Shown here piece by piece: positions 1 to 5,922 of a stretch of 6,695 nt of DNA; positions within the stretch are counted from its first letter, which is position 1, and each line of letters begins with the position of its first letter. The position numbers and the translations under genes were made by a program. The stretch spans positions 1 to 6,695 of the forward strand of contig CANRGW010000072.1 in NCBI GenBank assembly GCA_947630205.1, given 5' to 3'. A model generated the notes under the pieces. The model did no database searches. It had not been told where the DNA came from and was given only the letters and a program-made list of their open reading frames with translations. This stretch comes from an uncultured Bacilli bacterium. GTDB taxonomy: Bacteria; Bacillota_I; Bacilli_A; RF39; UBA660.

Positions 1-1792
1 CGATAGAAAGTCGCATATTTGATTGTTCATCTTTTACTTTTTGATTATCTACTCTAGACCAGTTATATGCAAACCTTCCAGTTCCAGTGCCATCTTCATT
101 TAATAACTCAGTTCCAAAATTCTTTCTAAGTGAATCTAATCTAATCTTTTTGTCGCGTGATAAAGGACCACGAGCAGCTTCAGCTTCTAAATCATTAATT
201 TCTCTTCTTAGATTTTCTTTCATTTCTTCTACTGTATAAGTTGCAACTGTTTCGGCTCTTTTAGTTAAAGTTTTAAATATTTTATGATTTTTAGCCATAT
301 TAGCAACATCATCATCACCTTTAATTGCATCTTGTTCTGCTTTGATAGCAGCTTCATAACCAGCAAGAGCCGTTGAATGTCCAGTTATTGAACTAATACG
401 TTCACGCATATATCCTCGAGAAGCAGCACGAGCTTCTTTACTTGTTGCTCTTTGTCCTGGAACAGTATAACTAGCTGTTCTTTGAATAGCTCTATCAATT
501 CCTGAAAGAGCTTCATTACTTGCTGAACCAAAGGCTTCTCTAGTTTTCTTGCCTCGAATTCTAGCAACTAGAAATCTTCCTGAAGCATTAACTCCAGCAG
601 CAAGAGCCCTTCGTCTTTGTAATCCTTCGCTTTCACTTGCTTCTTCTGATTTTGTTCTAGCTTTAATAGCCGACATTGCTCCAACCGAAGCAACTCCTCC
701 AGCCGTTCCAAATACACCAGCAGCATCTTTGAATATCTTACTAATACCATCTCCACCTTTAATACCAAGTAAATCAGTAAAAAATTTAGGAGCTTGTTTA
801 ACAAACTGACACAAGCCAATAATGATAAATAAAGTAACAAACGTATATCTTAAAGGATTAGTTCCTAATTTAGAATATATGGTTGCTAAATTATCCCGTT
901 TAAAAACAGCTAAGAAAACATAAACAACGAAATAAACAATTATTAAATTTAAGAACAAATCTAAATAAGTTTTTACAGAAGTTGAAACCCAATTATCAAA
1001 AGCCTGTTTTGAAGTTTTAGGATCTATATAACTTGCAATCGGAATTGGAGCAATAACTTCACATATAGAAAATTTAATTGCACGAATTGCAATTTCAACG
1101 GCAACACCAACTAAAGTAAATATCAAATAAACTCCAACAAAAGTTGAAACTAACCAACGATAATTATATTTATACTGATCTTTATTAGTACTACAACTAT
1201 TTTTATCGTTAACATGTACCCAAGCGGTTGGAACTGAATATATAACAGGAGCACCACTAGCTCCAGAATTACTTAAATAAGTACCAGTTCCTAGAATTGA
1301 ACCATCATCACATGTATTATTATCATAATTAAAAAATGGTAAAAATGAATAAAAAGCCATTGCCTGTCCAAGACTTGACATTGTTGCTTCAATGCTTTCA
1401 TCTTCCGTATCAGGGTCTACTGTGACTCCTAAAATTACTTTAGGAATAATTGGTAAAACACGATTTTGTAAATCTCTAGCTAAACTAAAAATAGAAGGAA
1501 CTAAGAAAATTAAAGCTAAAGATATTATAACTCTTTTTAATATATTGCCCATTCCCTGCTCTTTATCATCCATTTTATCTGGATCAATAAGCATTTGTAC
1601 AAAGGAGATAGTTATCTTAAACAACATTAACAAACCTAAAATTATATAAATACGACTAGCAAATTCATTAATTGTAGATTGAGAAAAAATTTCTAGATTA
1701 GCCAAGTCTATAATTAATTGGAATATACCTTCTATAAGGCCAAAGACAATAGAGTCTAAGCCCATACAGATATTCCTCCATATATTCATCAT
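1..1792 (-). CDS. TrbL/VirB6-like polytopic membrane protein (partial, 3' end outside window)
   Basis: The frame is open for 597 codons from an ATG at 1792 to the window edge, so the C terminus is missing. The start follows GGAGG (1800-1804) by 7 nt. A second ATG at 1765 has its own GGAGG (1775-1779) 9 nt away and would give a protein 9 residues shorter. Hydrophobic segments lie near residues 47-69, 85-105, 213-235, 240-255, 278-297 and 317-332. A probably extracytoplasmic loop (about 107-212) carries Cys161 and Cys200. The central block (about 228-300) has the APIPIASYIDPKT and FDNWV...TYLDLFLNL pattern that I associate with TrbL/VirB6 proteins and their Mollicutes ICE relatives. From about residue 345 there is a Gly/Ala-rich stretch, then a long charged, Arg/Ala/Glu-rich tail that is probably cytoplasmic. 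By family, it would form part of the inner-membrane channel of a type IV secretion or conjugation apparatus. The family call rests on topology and remembered motifs, so function is moderately sure. Its neighbour, the 719-residue protein, is transcribed separately. Confidence 0.68.
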   Translation of the reverse strand, partial: MMNIWRNICMGLDSIVFGLIEGIFQLIIDLANLEIFSQSTINEFASRIYIILGLLMLFKITISFVQMLIDPDKMDDKEQGMGNILKRVIISLALIFLVPSIFSLARDLQNRVLPIIPKVILGVTVDPDTEDESIEATMSSLGQAMAFYSFLPFFNYDNNTCDDGSILGTGTYLSNSGASGAPVIYSVPTAWVHVNDKNSCSTNKDQYKYNYRWLVSTFVGVYLIFTLVGVAVEIAIRAIKFSICEVIAPIPIASYIDPKTSKQAFDNWVSTSVKTYLDLFLNLIIVYFVVYVFLAVFKRDNLATIYSKLGTNPLRYTFVTLFIIIGLCQFVKQAPKFFTDLLGIKGGDGISKIFKDAAGVFGTAGGVASVGAMSAIKARTKSEEASESEGLQRRRALAAGVNASGRFLVARIRGKKTREAFGSASNEALSGIDRAIQRTASYTVPGQRATSKEARAASRGYMRERISSITGHSTALAGYEAAIKAEQDAIKGDDDVANMAKNHKIFKTLTKRAETVATYTVEEMKENLRREINDLEAEAARGPLSRDKKIRLDSLRKNFGTELLNEDGTGTGRFAYNWSRVDNQKVKDEQSNMRLSI

Positions 1793-1828
1793 AATAAAAC
1801 CTCCAAGTAAACCCCTATAATATATTTA

Positions 1829-1857
1829 AGTATATCATTAATAATAAATAAAGTAAA
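1829..1857 (-). promoter_or_regulatory. Promoter P2 for the VirB6-like gene
   Basis: On the minus strand there is TTTACT (1852-1857), a 17-nt spacer and TATACT (1829-1834), with TGA immediately before the -10 box (extended -10). The predicted start of transcription is near 1822, giving a leader of about 30 nt that contains the GGAGG site. This is a good SigA-type match, inferred from sequence only. Confidence 0.6.
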
Positions 1858-1887
1858 TAATTAAACAATCTTTTTTAAACGTTTCAT

Positions 1888-1915
1888 ATTATACTACAAT
1901 ATTTAATTTTGTAAA
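1888..1915 (-). promoter_or_regulatory. Promoter P1 (distal) for the VirB6-like gene
   Basis: On the minus strand there is TTTACA (1910-1915), a 16-nt spacer and a perfect TATAAT (1888-1893). It lies downstream of the terminator of the preceding gene and about 55 bp upstream of P2. The two look like tandem promoters feeding the same gene. Confidence 0.55.
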
Positions 1916-1945
1916 GAAAAATAGGCAAAAACAAGCGTAAAAAGC

Positions 1946-1977
1946 AAAAAAAGCAATAGCTTTTCAACTATTACTTT
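1946..1977 (-). terminator. Intrinsic terminator after the 719-residue protein gene
   Basis: A 10-bp stem (1968-1977 with 1950-1959, one G-U pair) has an 8-nt loop and runs into a T tract on the minus strand (1946-1952). It starts 4 nt after the TAA stop at 1981-1983. It separates the coiled-coil protein gene from the VirB6-like gene. Confidence 0.85.
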
Positions 1978-1980
1978 AAT

Positions 1981-4140
1981 TTATTTACCTTTACCACCTA
2001 AGTCTTCTTCTTCTACTTTCTCAGCATGTGGTGTTGCAAAACTAACTCCCCAATTAGCTGCATTTACAAATGCATTATAATCAGTCTTAGAATATTTTCT
2101 ACGAAGAATAGAAATTTCAGCATCAAAGTTTGCTACTAATTCTTTTGCCTTTCCTTCAATTGCGGCTTTTGCTTTTTTGTCATCATCAGATATGCTTTTT
2201 TTCTTTTTCTCTGCTTGCTCAATTACAGTTTTTTCAGCTTGTAATAATTCAGCAATTCTTCTTCTAGCATAATCTTCTACACTTGAAGATACCCCAGCTT
2301 TTTTTCTTTTTTCTATTTCTTCTATCTCTTCATCATATCTTTCAATTAATTCCACTTCTCTAGCAAGTCTTGCTAATCTTTTTCCAGCTTCTAATTCTTG
2401 CAAACGAATATCATCATTAATTGGTGTTGGTAAATTAAGATTAAATTCTATGCTGCTCTCAGATATACCATCTAAATCATCTGCATCAAAATCGGATGGA
2501 AAAGGATCATCACCTCTCCTAAGACTACTTAAGACTTCTGTATTATTGTTTCTTAGCAACAATTCTTTTAAAAATTCATTTTCAGCATCAAGACGAGAAG
2601 CAATATCTGGATATTTTTCCCTTCTTTTCTCTGCTTCTTCTGATTTTTTAACCTGAGTTAAAGCCAATTCAGCAAGAGTCTCTGTATTACTAAAGCTATG
2701 TATTTTAATTTTCAATTCCTTTATACGTTCAAGTGTTGCTCTTAATGCATCTTCTCTCTCATCTTGATCTTTCCAAAATTCTAATGATGCTTCTTCTTCT
2801 TCTAAAGCTTCTGCTAAAGAAGTTATATCCATATTATCAACTGGTATTAATCTACGTCTTTTATCTTCCAATTGCCTTAAGCCTAATTCAATATTTTTTA
2901 ATTTTTCTTTTTCAGCAAAAGTAAGTGGTATTCCTTTACTCTCAGCCTCAGAAATACGCTTGCTTTCATTTTCTAAATTTTCGATAATTTCAGATAATTC
3001 TGAATAACTTAACTCTTTATTTTCCTTTTTTTCACTAGGAACAGGTGCTACTGGAGGTTCTTCAACTTTTGGTTTATCACCTTCAGAAGCTGCAGGGCCA
3101 CTTTTAGGATCTCCTAGTTTTGGTGCTGCTGGTGCAGTAGTAACAGTTTTAGTTGCTTCTTTACCATCTATTTTACCATCCGTTATAGTCTTTGGAGCTT
3201 CACCTAAAGATTTAGCATGTTTTCTCTCAGATTTAGTTGTAGTTTTTTCCTTCTTTTTAAATAATTTTTTTATATTTCCAACTAATCCATGATTAACTTT
3301 ACCATCTTCTAATTTTTGCCAAACAGTTCCAGCAAAATGTAATCCTCCAAGTGTTCCTAAAACATTAATAGCTAGTTGAGCAAAATAAGGTGTACCACTA
3401 GCTAAGAAAAATCCTCCTGGAACAGCTGCTGCAAGCAACATAGCAACAGAAACAGCTGGACCAGCCTTACAAAATGCTGCACGTAAACCACTTAAAGCTC
3501 CTAAAACATACGAATCGGTAGCCATTCTTCTTTCTTTATATGCTTTACCTATTGCTTTAAAAAACGTTAATTTTTTATCATAACCCGGGAATACTCTTTC
3601 TTCATGTTTTCCACCATCACTAATTGAAGCAACTAAAGGAGGGCGTTCTGAAACTGAACCACTTCCAACAGGTGCACCTATTTTATCTTTGTCGTCTTTT
3701 TCTGTTGACTCCTTTTCACTTGCTGGTTTTGGACTATCTGTTGGTTTTGAACCACTTCCATCAGTCGCTCCTTTTCCATCCTTATCAGGTTCATCTTTTT
3801 CTTTTTTAACAGGTAAATCTATTTCCTTAACAAAATTCCAAAATCCTTCAACATCCTTTGGTTTATCTTTATCATTAATCATTGCACTATTAGCAATTGA
3901 AGATAAAGCACTTCTAATTCTTATATCCATCGTATCGCGTTTACTTTCATCTTGATAATTATTCATTTCATTTTCTATTTCAGTATCAATCTCATGTTTT
4001 TTGTCATCAGTAAGAGCTTTGTATTTTTCATAATCTAAATCTGTTAATCCTTTTCTCTCACCTACAATTTTTAAAACGCTTGATATCCCATCTCTTAATA
4101 AATTTAAATGTGGATTTTCATAAGCATATTTTCCTGGCAT
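1981..4140 (-). CDS. Hypothetical 719-residue protein with hydrophobic hairpin and coiled-coil C-terminal half
   Basis: I do not recognise this protein. The ATG at 4140 follows AAGGAG (4150-4155) by 9 nt. Layout: residues 1-110 are a mostly helical, charged N-terminal part beginning MPGKYAYENPHLNLLRDG. Residues 111-170 are a Lys/Asp/Ser/Pro/Gly low-complexity linker. Residues 190-285 form a compact block with two hydrophobic Ala/Gly-rich segments (about 227-248 and 252-274), probably a membrane hairpin, with one Cys at 224. Residues 290-372 are a second Lys/Pro/Ala/Thr linker, starting very basic (KKLFKKKEK). Residues 373-680 are Glu/Lys/Arg/Leu-rich and probably coiled coil, broken by an acidic stretch near 543-560 (DDPFPSDFDADDLDG). 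The tail ends in GGKGK. There is no signal peptide and no enzyme motif that I can see. It is upstream of the VirB6-like gene on the same strand but has its own promoter and terminator. A scaffold or structural role at the membrane is possible but is inference only. Confidence 0.85.
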   Translation of the reverse strand: MPGKYAYENPHLNLLRDGISSVLKIVGERKGLTDLDYEKYKALTDDKKHEIDTEIENEMNNYQDESKRDTMDIRIRSALSSIANSAMINDKDKPKDVEGFWNFVKEIDLPVKKEKDEPDKDGKGATDGSGSKPTDSPKPASEKESTEKDDKDKIGAPVGSGSVSERPPLVASISDGGKHEERVFPGYDKKLTFFKAIGKAYKERRMATDSYVLGALSGLRAAFCKAGPAVSVAMLLAAAVPGGFFLASGTPYFAQLAINVLGTLGGLHFAGTVWQKLEDGKVNHGLVGNIKKLFKKKEKTTTKSERKHAKSLGEAPKTITDGKIDGKEATKTVTTAPAAPKLGDPKSGPAASEGDKPKVEEPPVAPVPSEKKENKELSYSELSEIIENLENESKRISEAESKGIPLTFAEKEKLKNIELGLRQLEDKRRRLIPVDNMDITSLAEALEEEEASLEFWKDQDEREDALRATLERIKELKIKIHSFSNTETLAELALTQVKKSEEAEKRREKYPDIASRLDAENEFLKELLLRNNNTEVLSSLRRGDDPFPSDFDADDLDGISESSIEFNLNLPTPINDDIRLQELEAGKRLARLAREVELIERYDEEIEEIEKRKKAGVSSSVEDYARRRIAELLQAEKTVIEQAEKKKKSISDDDKKAKAAIEGKAKELVANFDAEISILRRKYSKTDYNAFVNAANWGVSFATPHAEKVEEEDLGGKGK

Positions 4141-4168
4141 CTAACCTCACTCCTTTTAAATCGACAGA

Positions 4169-4197
4169 ATTATATCATAAATTGAATAAAATGTCAA
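4169..4197 (-). promoter_or_regulatory. Near-perfect SigA-type promoter for the 719-residue protein gene
   Basis: On the minus strand there is TTGACA (4192-4197), a 17-nt spacer and TATAAT (4169-4174), with TGA directly before the -10 box. All 12 consensus bases match and the -10 is extended. The predicted leader is about 22 nt and contains the AAGGAG site. Strong constitutive transcription would be expected; no operator is seen. Confidence 0.85.
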
Positions 4198-4227
4198 CTT
4201 TTTTAGCCTTAACTAAGATAATTATAT

Positions 4228-4259
4228 AAAAAAAACTATTTTATTTCAATAGTTTTTTT
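4228..4259 (-). terminator. Intrinsic terminator of hsp20, overlapping its stop codon
   Basis: A 12-bp stem (4229-4240 with 4248-4259) has a 7-nt loop. The stem arms are A/T homopolymers around an ACTATT/AATAGT core, so on the minus strand it ends in a run of eight T. It contains the last codons and the TAG stop (4236-4238) of hsp20. Because both sides carry A/T runs it could also work on the plus strand. Confidence 0.75.
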
Positions 4260-4583
4260 ATCTTTATTATCATCACTTTTCATAACATCAATGATTAAAA
4301 CACCATCTTTATATTTAGCATTTATTTTACTATAATCAACATTACCAACATAAAAATCCCTTTTATAAACACCATACGTTCTTTCTCTTTTTATATAATT
4401 TTTATTATTAGTAGTGTCTTCGTTTTTCTTACTTGCTAAAACCGTTAAATATCCATGATTAAATTCCATATTTAAATGTTCTCTTTTAAAACCCGGTAAA
4501 TCAATTTCAATATGATATTTATCATCTTCTTCATAAATATCACATTTCATATAAGTATCATTATCTAATATATCTTCAAACAT
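4236..4583 (-). CDS. Hsp20 family small heat-shock protein
   Basis: This is an ATP-independent holdase chaperone of 115 residues, cytosolic and probably oligomeric. It has the alpha-crystallin domain pattern: DLPGF at 28-32, LTVLA at 46-50, RERTYG..KRDFYV at 66-79, the diagnostic AKYKDGVLIIDV at 89-100, and a C-terminal IEI (I-x-I) at 112-114 that normally docks into a neighbouring subunit. The N-terminal arm is very short (about 15-18 residues against the usual 30-50), which makes the protein shorter than most family members and may limit oligomer size. The ATG at 4583 is preceded by GGGAGG (4589-4594) at 5 nt. It lies 43 bp after sigK on the same strand, so co-transcription is likely. A TATAAT (4621-4626) just after the sigK stop could give extra transcription, but no good -35 is visible. 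No CIRCE (HrcA) inverted repeat is present. Confidence 0.9.
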   Translation of the reverse strand: MFEDILDNDTYMKCDIYEEDDKYHIEIDLPGFKREHLNMEFNHGYLTVLASKKNEDTTNNKNYIKRERTYGVYKRDFYVGNVDYSKINAKYKDGVLIIDVMKSDDNKDKKTIEIK

Positions 4584-4626
4584 AGTATCCTCCCTTAATA
4601 ATATAATTAAAATTAAAGAAATTATA

Positions 4627-5319
4627 CTAATCTTTTTTATTTATAATAAATTCTTTTAACATTTTAGTTAAAGCTCTTTTTTCAATTCTCGATACATAAC
4701 TTCTTGAAATATGTAATTTTTTAGCAATCTCTTTTTGTGTTAATTCATCATGATTATCAAGACCATATCGATAAGCTATTATTTCTTTTTCTCTTTTAGT
4801 TAAAACTTTTACATATTCACTTAATAATTTAATATTTTCTTTTTGATATAAATCAAGAGCAAAATCCGGTTTATCAGATTTTAAAATATCCACAATTGTA
4901 ATTTCATTTCCATCTTTATCAAAACCTATTCCTTCATTTATAGAAATATTTTTACTATATTTATTATTACTTCTATAATACATTAAAATTTCATTTTGAA
5001 TGCATCTAGCTGAATATGTTGTTAACCGAACATTTTTGTTTCTTGAATAAGTATCAATTCCTTTAATAAGACCTATTGTACCAATACTAATTAAATCATC
5101 TTGAAAAGATACATCATGTTCAAATTTCTTAACAATATGCGCTACTAATCTTAAATTATGTTCTATTAATTTACTACGAGCTTCAACAGAACCATTTTCC
5201 ATTTCAATAAGACATTGTTCTTCCTCTTCTTTACTTAAAGGTTCAGGAAATAAATTATTAGAATAACTTCCTGTAAAGAAAAACAATTCTTTAAAAATAC
5301 TTATTATATTAAAAAACAT
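4627..5319 (-). CDS. sigK: Sporulation sigma factor of the SigK type, with pro-sequence
   Basis: This is a sigma-70 family RNA polymerase subunit of 230 residues (about 241 for Bacillus subtilis pro-SigK), expected to drive late mother-cell genes during sporulation. The hydrophobic N terminus (1-18, FKELFFFTGSY) followed by NNLFPEPLS matches the membrane-bound pro-sequence and the NNAFPQPL start of mature SigK from memory. Removal of about 18-20 residues by a SpoIVFB-type protease would therefore be expected. Region 2 runs from about 50 to 116 (LIEHNLRLVAHIVKKF, DLISIGTIGLIKGIDTYS, TYSARCIQNEILMYYR). Region 4 runs from about 172 to 225, with the helix-turn-helix TQKEIAKKLHISRSYVSRIEKRAL at 194-217. 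SigE is the close alternative, but the pro-sequence fits SigK better. The gene is one uninterrupted frame, not split by a skin-like element. The ATG at 5319 has only a weak, close GGTGG and sits inside an inverted repeat. No other in-frame start lies just upstream. Confidence 0.88.
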   Translation of the reverse strand: MFFNIISIFKELFFFTGSYSNNLFPEPLSKEEEEQCLIEMENGSVEARSKLIEHNLRLVAHIVKKFEHDVSFQDDLISIGTIGLIKGIDTYSRNKNVRLTTYSARCIQNEILMYYRSNNKYSKNISINEGIGFDKDGNEITIVDILKSDKPDFALDLYQKENIKLLSEYVKVLTKREKEIIAYRYGLDNHDELTQKEIAKKLHISRSYVSRIEKRALTKMLKEFIINKKD

Positions 5320-5340
5320 ATACCACCAATCAAGTATATG
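5317..5340 (-). promoter_or_regulatory. Inverted repeat covering the sigK start codon; overlaps a CATANNNT motif
   Basis: CATATAC and GTATATG (5334-5340 and 5317-5323) form a perfect 7-bp stem with a 10-nt loop. The sigK ATG is in the 3' arm and the GGTGG ribosome binding site is at the loop boundary, so the hairpin could hide the start. The same 5' arm reads CATATACT, which fits the CATANNNT -10 element of SigE/SigK promoters and would suggest autoregulation. However, transcription from it would begin only about 8 nt before the ATG, and no convincing -35 is seen. Both readings are inference. Confidence 0.3.
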
Positions 5341-5351
5341 TTTAAAACCAT

Positions 5352-5381
5352 AAAAAAATAAATAGTTCTGATAAAACTATT
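5352..5381 (-). terminator. Intrinsic terminator at the 3' end of the candidate ncRNA
   Basis: A 7-bp stem (AATAGTT/AACTATT, 5375-5381 with 5361-5367) with a 7-nt loop is followed, after TA on the minus strand, by seven T (5352-5358). It lies 32 bp upstream of the sigK start. It therefore either ends a free-standing RNA or acts as a leader terminator for sigK. Confidence 0.75.
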
Positions 5382-5803
5382 CATTCCGAGTTTAGAAAAA
5401 GTTGTACAATTTATATTATTTTTTAAATAATATAAACATTTTCATAAATATTATCAGTATTTACTACAACTACTTATCCTTGAGTTTCTCCTCTCAAAAC
5501 AATTGTCCTGCTTAGTGGCGATAATGATTATATTTCTATAATTTTTCTTACCTTATAACATTGAATTAAGTAATTGCCATAAAGTATTAATAAATAATAC
5601 TTATTACCCACTAGGTAATCAAAAGAATAAAATTAATTATTCCAAATAGTTAAAAAACTATAAAGGTTGAAATCAATCAACCATAAGACTAAAATATAAA
5701 TTCTAAAAAGAATAAATATTGAGTCCATATCTATAATATATATCCTTAACGAATAATATTATAGTCAATAGCAATGTACTTAGATATGTTATCTTTACTA
5801 AGC
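5352..5803 (-). ncRNA. Candidate structured non-coding RNA, about 450 nt, family unassigned
   Basis: The interval has no plausible protein gene but has a promoter at one end (5810-5838) and an intrinsic terminator at the other. The predicted 5' end, near 5803, starts with GCTTAGT, which pairs perfectly with ACTAAGC at 5510-5516, enclosing about 280 nt. Inside are successive perfect hairpins: 5790-5794/5782-5786, 5756-5764/5731-5739 (9 bp), 5677-5682/5665-5670 (GGTTGA/TCAACC), 5656-5661/5646-5651, 5637-5642/5625-5630, 5614-5619/5603-5608 and 5595-5602/5582-5589 (8 bp). The 3' part (5400-5516) is the least AT-rich and may be a conserved core. It holds TTGAG/CTCAA (5493-5497/5480-5484) and an 11-bp hairpin (5426-5436/5410-5420) closed by AGTTGTA/TACAACT. 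I see no tmRNA, RNase P, SRP, 6S or T-box signature. It could be a new ncRNA class, a diverged large gut-bacterial RNA, or a regulatory leader of sigK. Confidence 0.5.
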
Positions 5804-5809
5804 AATTAT

Positions 5810-5838
5810 AATTTATCATACTCAGAGACAATTGTCAA
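5810..5838 (-). promoter_or_regulatory. Promoter of the candidate ncRNA
   Basis: On the minus strand there is a perfect TTGACA (5833-5838), a 17-nt spacer and TAAATT (5810-5815), with TGA just before it (extended -10). Initiation 7 nt downstream would fall on the G at 5803, exactly where the long-range stem begins. A perfect palindrome, GACAATTGTC (5827-5836), overlaps the -35 box and could be an operator or chance. Confidence 0.65.
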
Positions 5839-5893
5839 CATATTTTTTAAAACTTTTTTTATTTTTTTTATAATGACATTTTTGATGTAAAGT

Positions 5894-5918
5894 AAAAATG
5901 TTCACAAGCGAACATTTT
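5894..5918 (-). terminator. Hairpin after the surface-protein gene, probable terminator
   Basis: A perfect 9-bp stem (AAAATGTTC at 5910-5918 with GAACATTTT at 5895-5903) has a 6-nt loop and starts 4 nt after the TAA stop at 5923-5925. The 3' arm ends in five T and is followed by ACTTT, so it is a modest terminator. Hairpins just downstream of the variable region are also a known DGR feature, so it may have a second meaning here. Confidence 0.6.
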
Positions 5919-5922
5919 CTTT

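Noticed and set aside
385..840. Overlapping small ORFs (385-567 minus, 549-809 plus, 568-840 minus).
   Set aside because: They lie inside the VirB6-like frame, which is open across the whole interval with membrane-protein character; they are out-of-frame shadows.
1392..1649. Plus-strand ORF of 85 codons.
   Set aside because: It is antisense to transmembrane codons of the VirB6-like gene, with no ribosome binding site.
2450..3955. Several plus-strand ORFs (2450-2656, 2733-2924, 3624-3809, 3689-3955).
   Set aside because: They are antisense to the Glu/Lys/Ser-rich coding sequence of the 719-residue protein; their Leu/Phe/Ser-rich peptides reflect that composition.
4584..4626. Independent hsp20 promoter around TATAAT at 4621-4626, or CIRCE control.
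   Set aside because: No acceptable -35 at 16-18 nt and no CIRCE repeat; kept only as a remark in the hsp20 entry.
5633..5728. Minus-strand 31-codon ORF encoding a hydrophobic peptide (starts MDSIFILF), inside the candidate ncRNA; considered as a type I toxin.
   Set aside because: No ribosome binding site at proper distance (AAGG is about 15 nt away), T-rich sequence gives hydrophobic peptides by chance, and the stretch is better explained by RNA hairpins.
5352..5803. tmRNA, RNase P RNA, SRP RNA, 6S RNA, T-box leader or group I intron.
   Set aside because: No tRNA-like end or TTCGAAT, no GAGGAAAGTCC core, no SRP GGAAG apex, no single long 6S hairpin, no AGGGTGG T-box, and no convincing group I P/Q/R/S core on either strand.
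5841..5922. T/A-rich runs between the surface-protein gene and the ncRNA promoter.
   Set aside because: Apart from the hairpin at 5894-5918 I see only homopolymer runs, no gene or repeat array.
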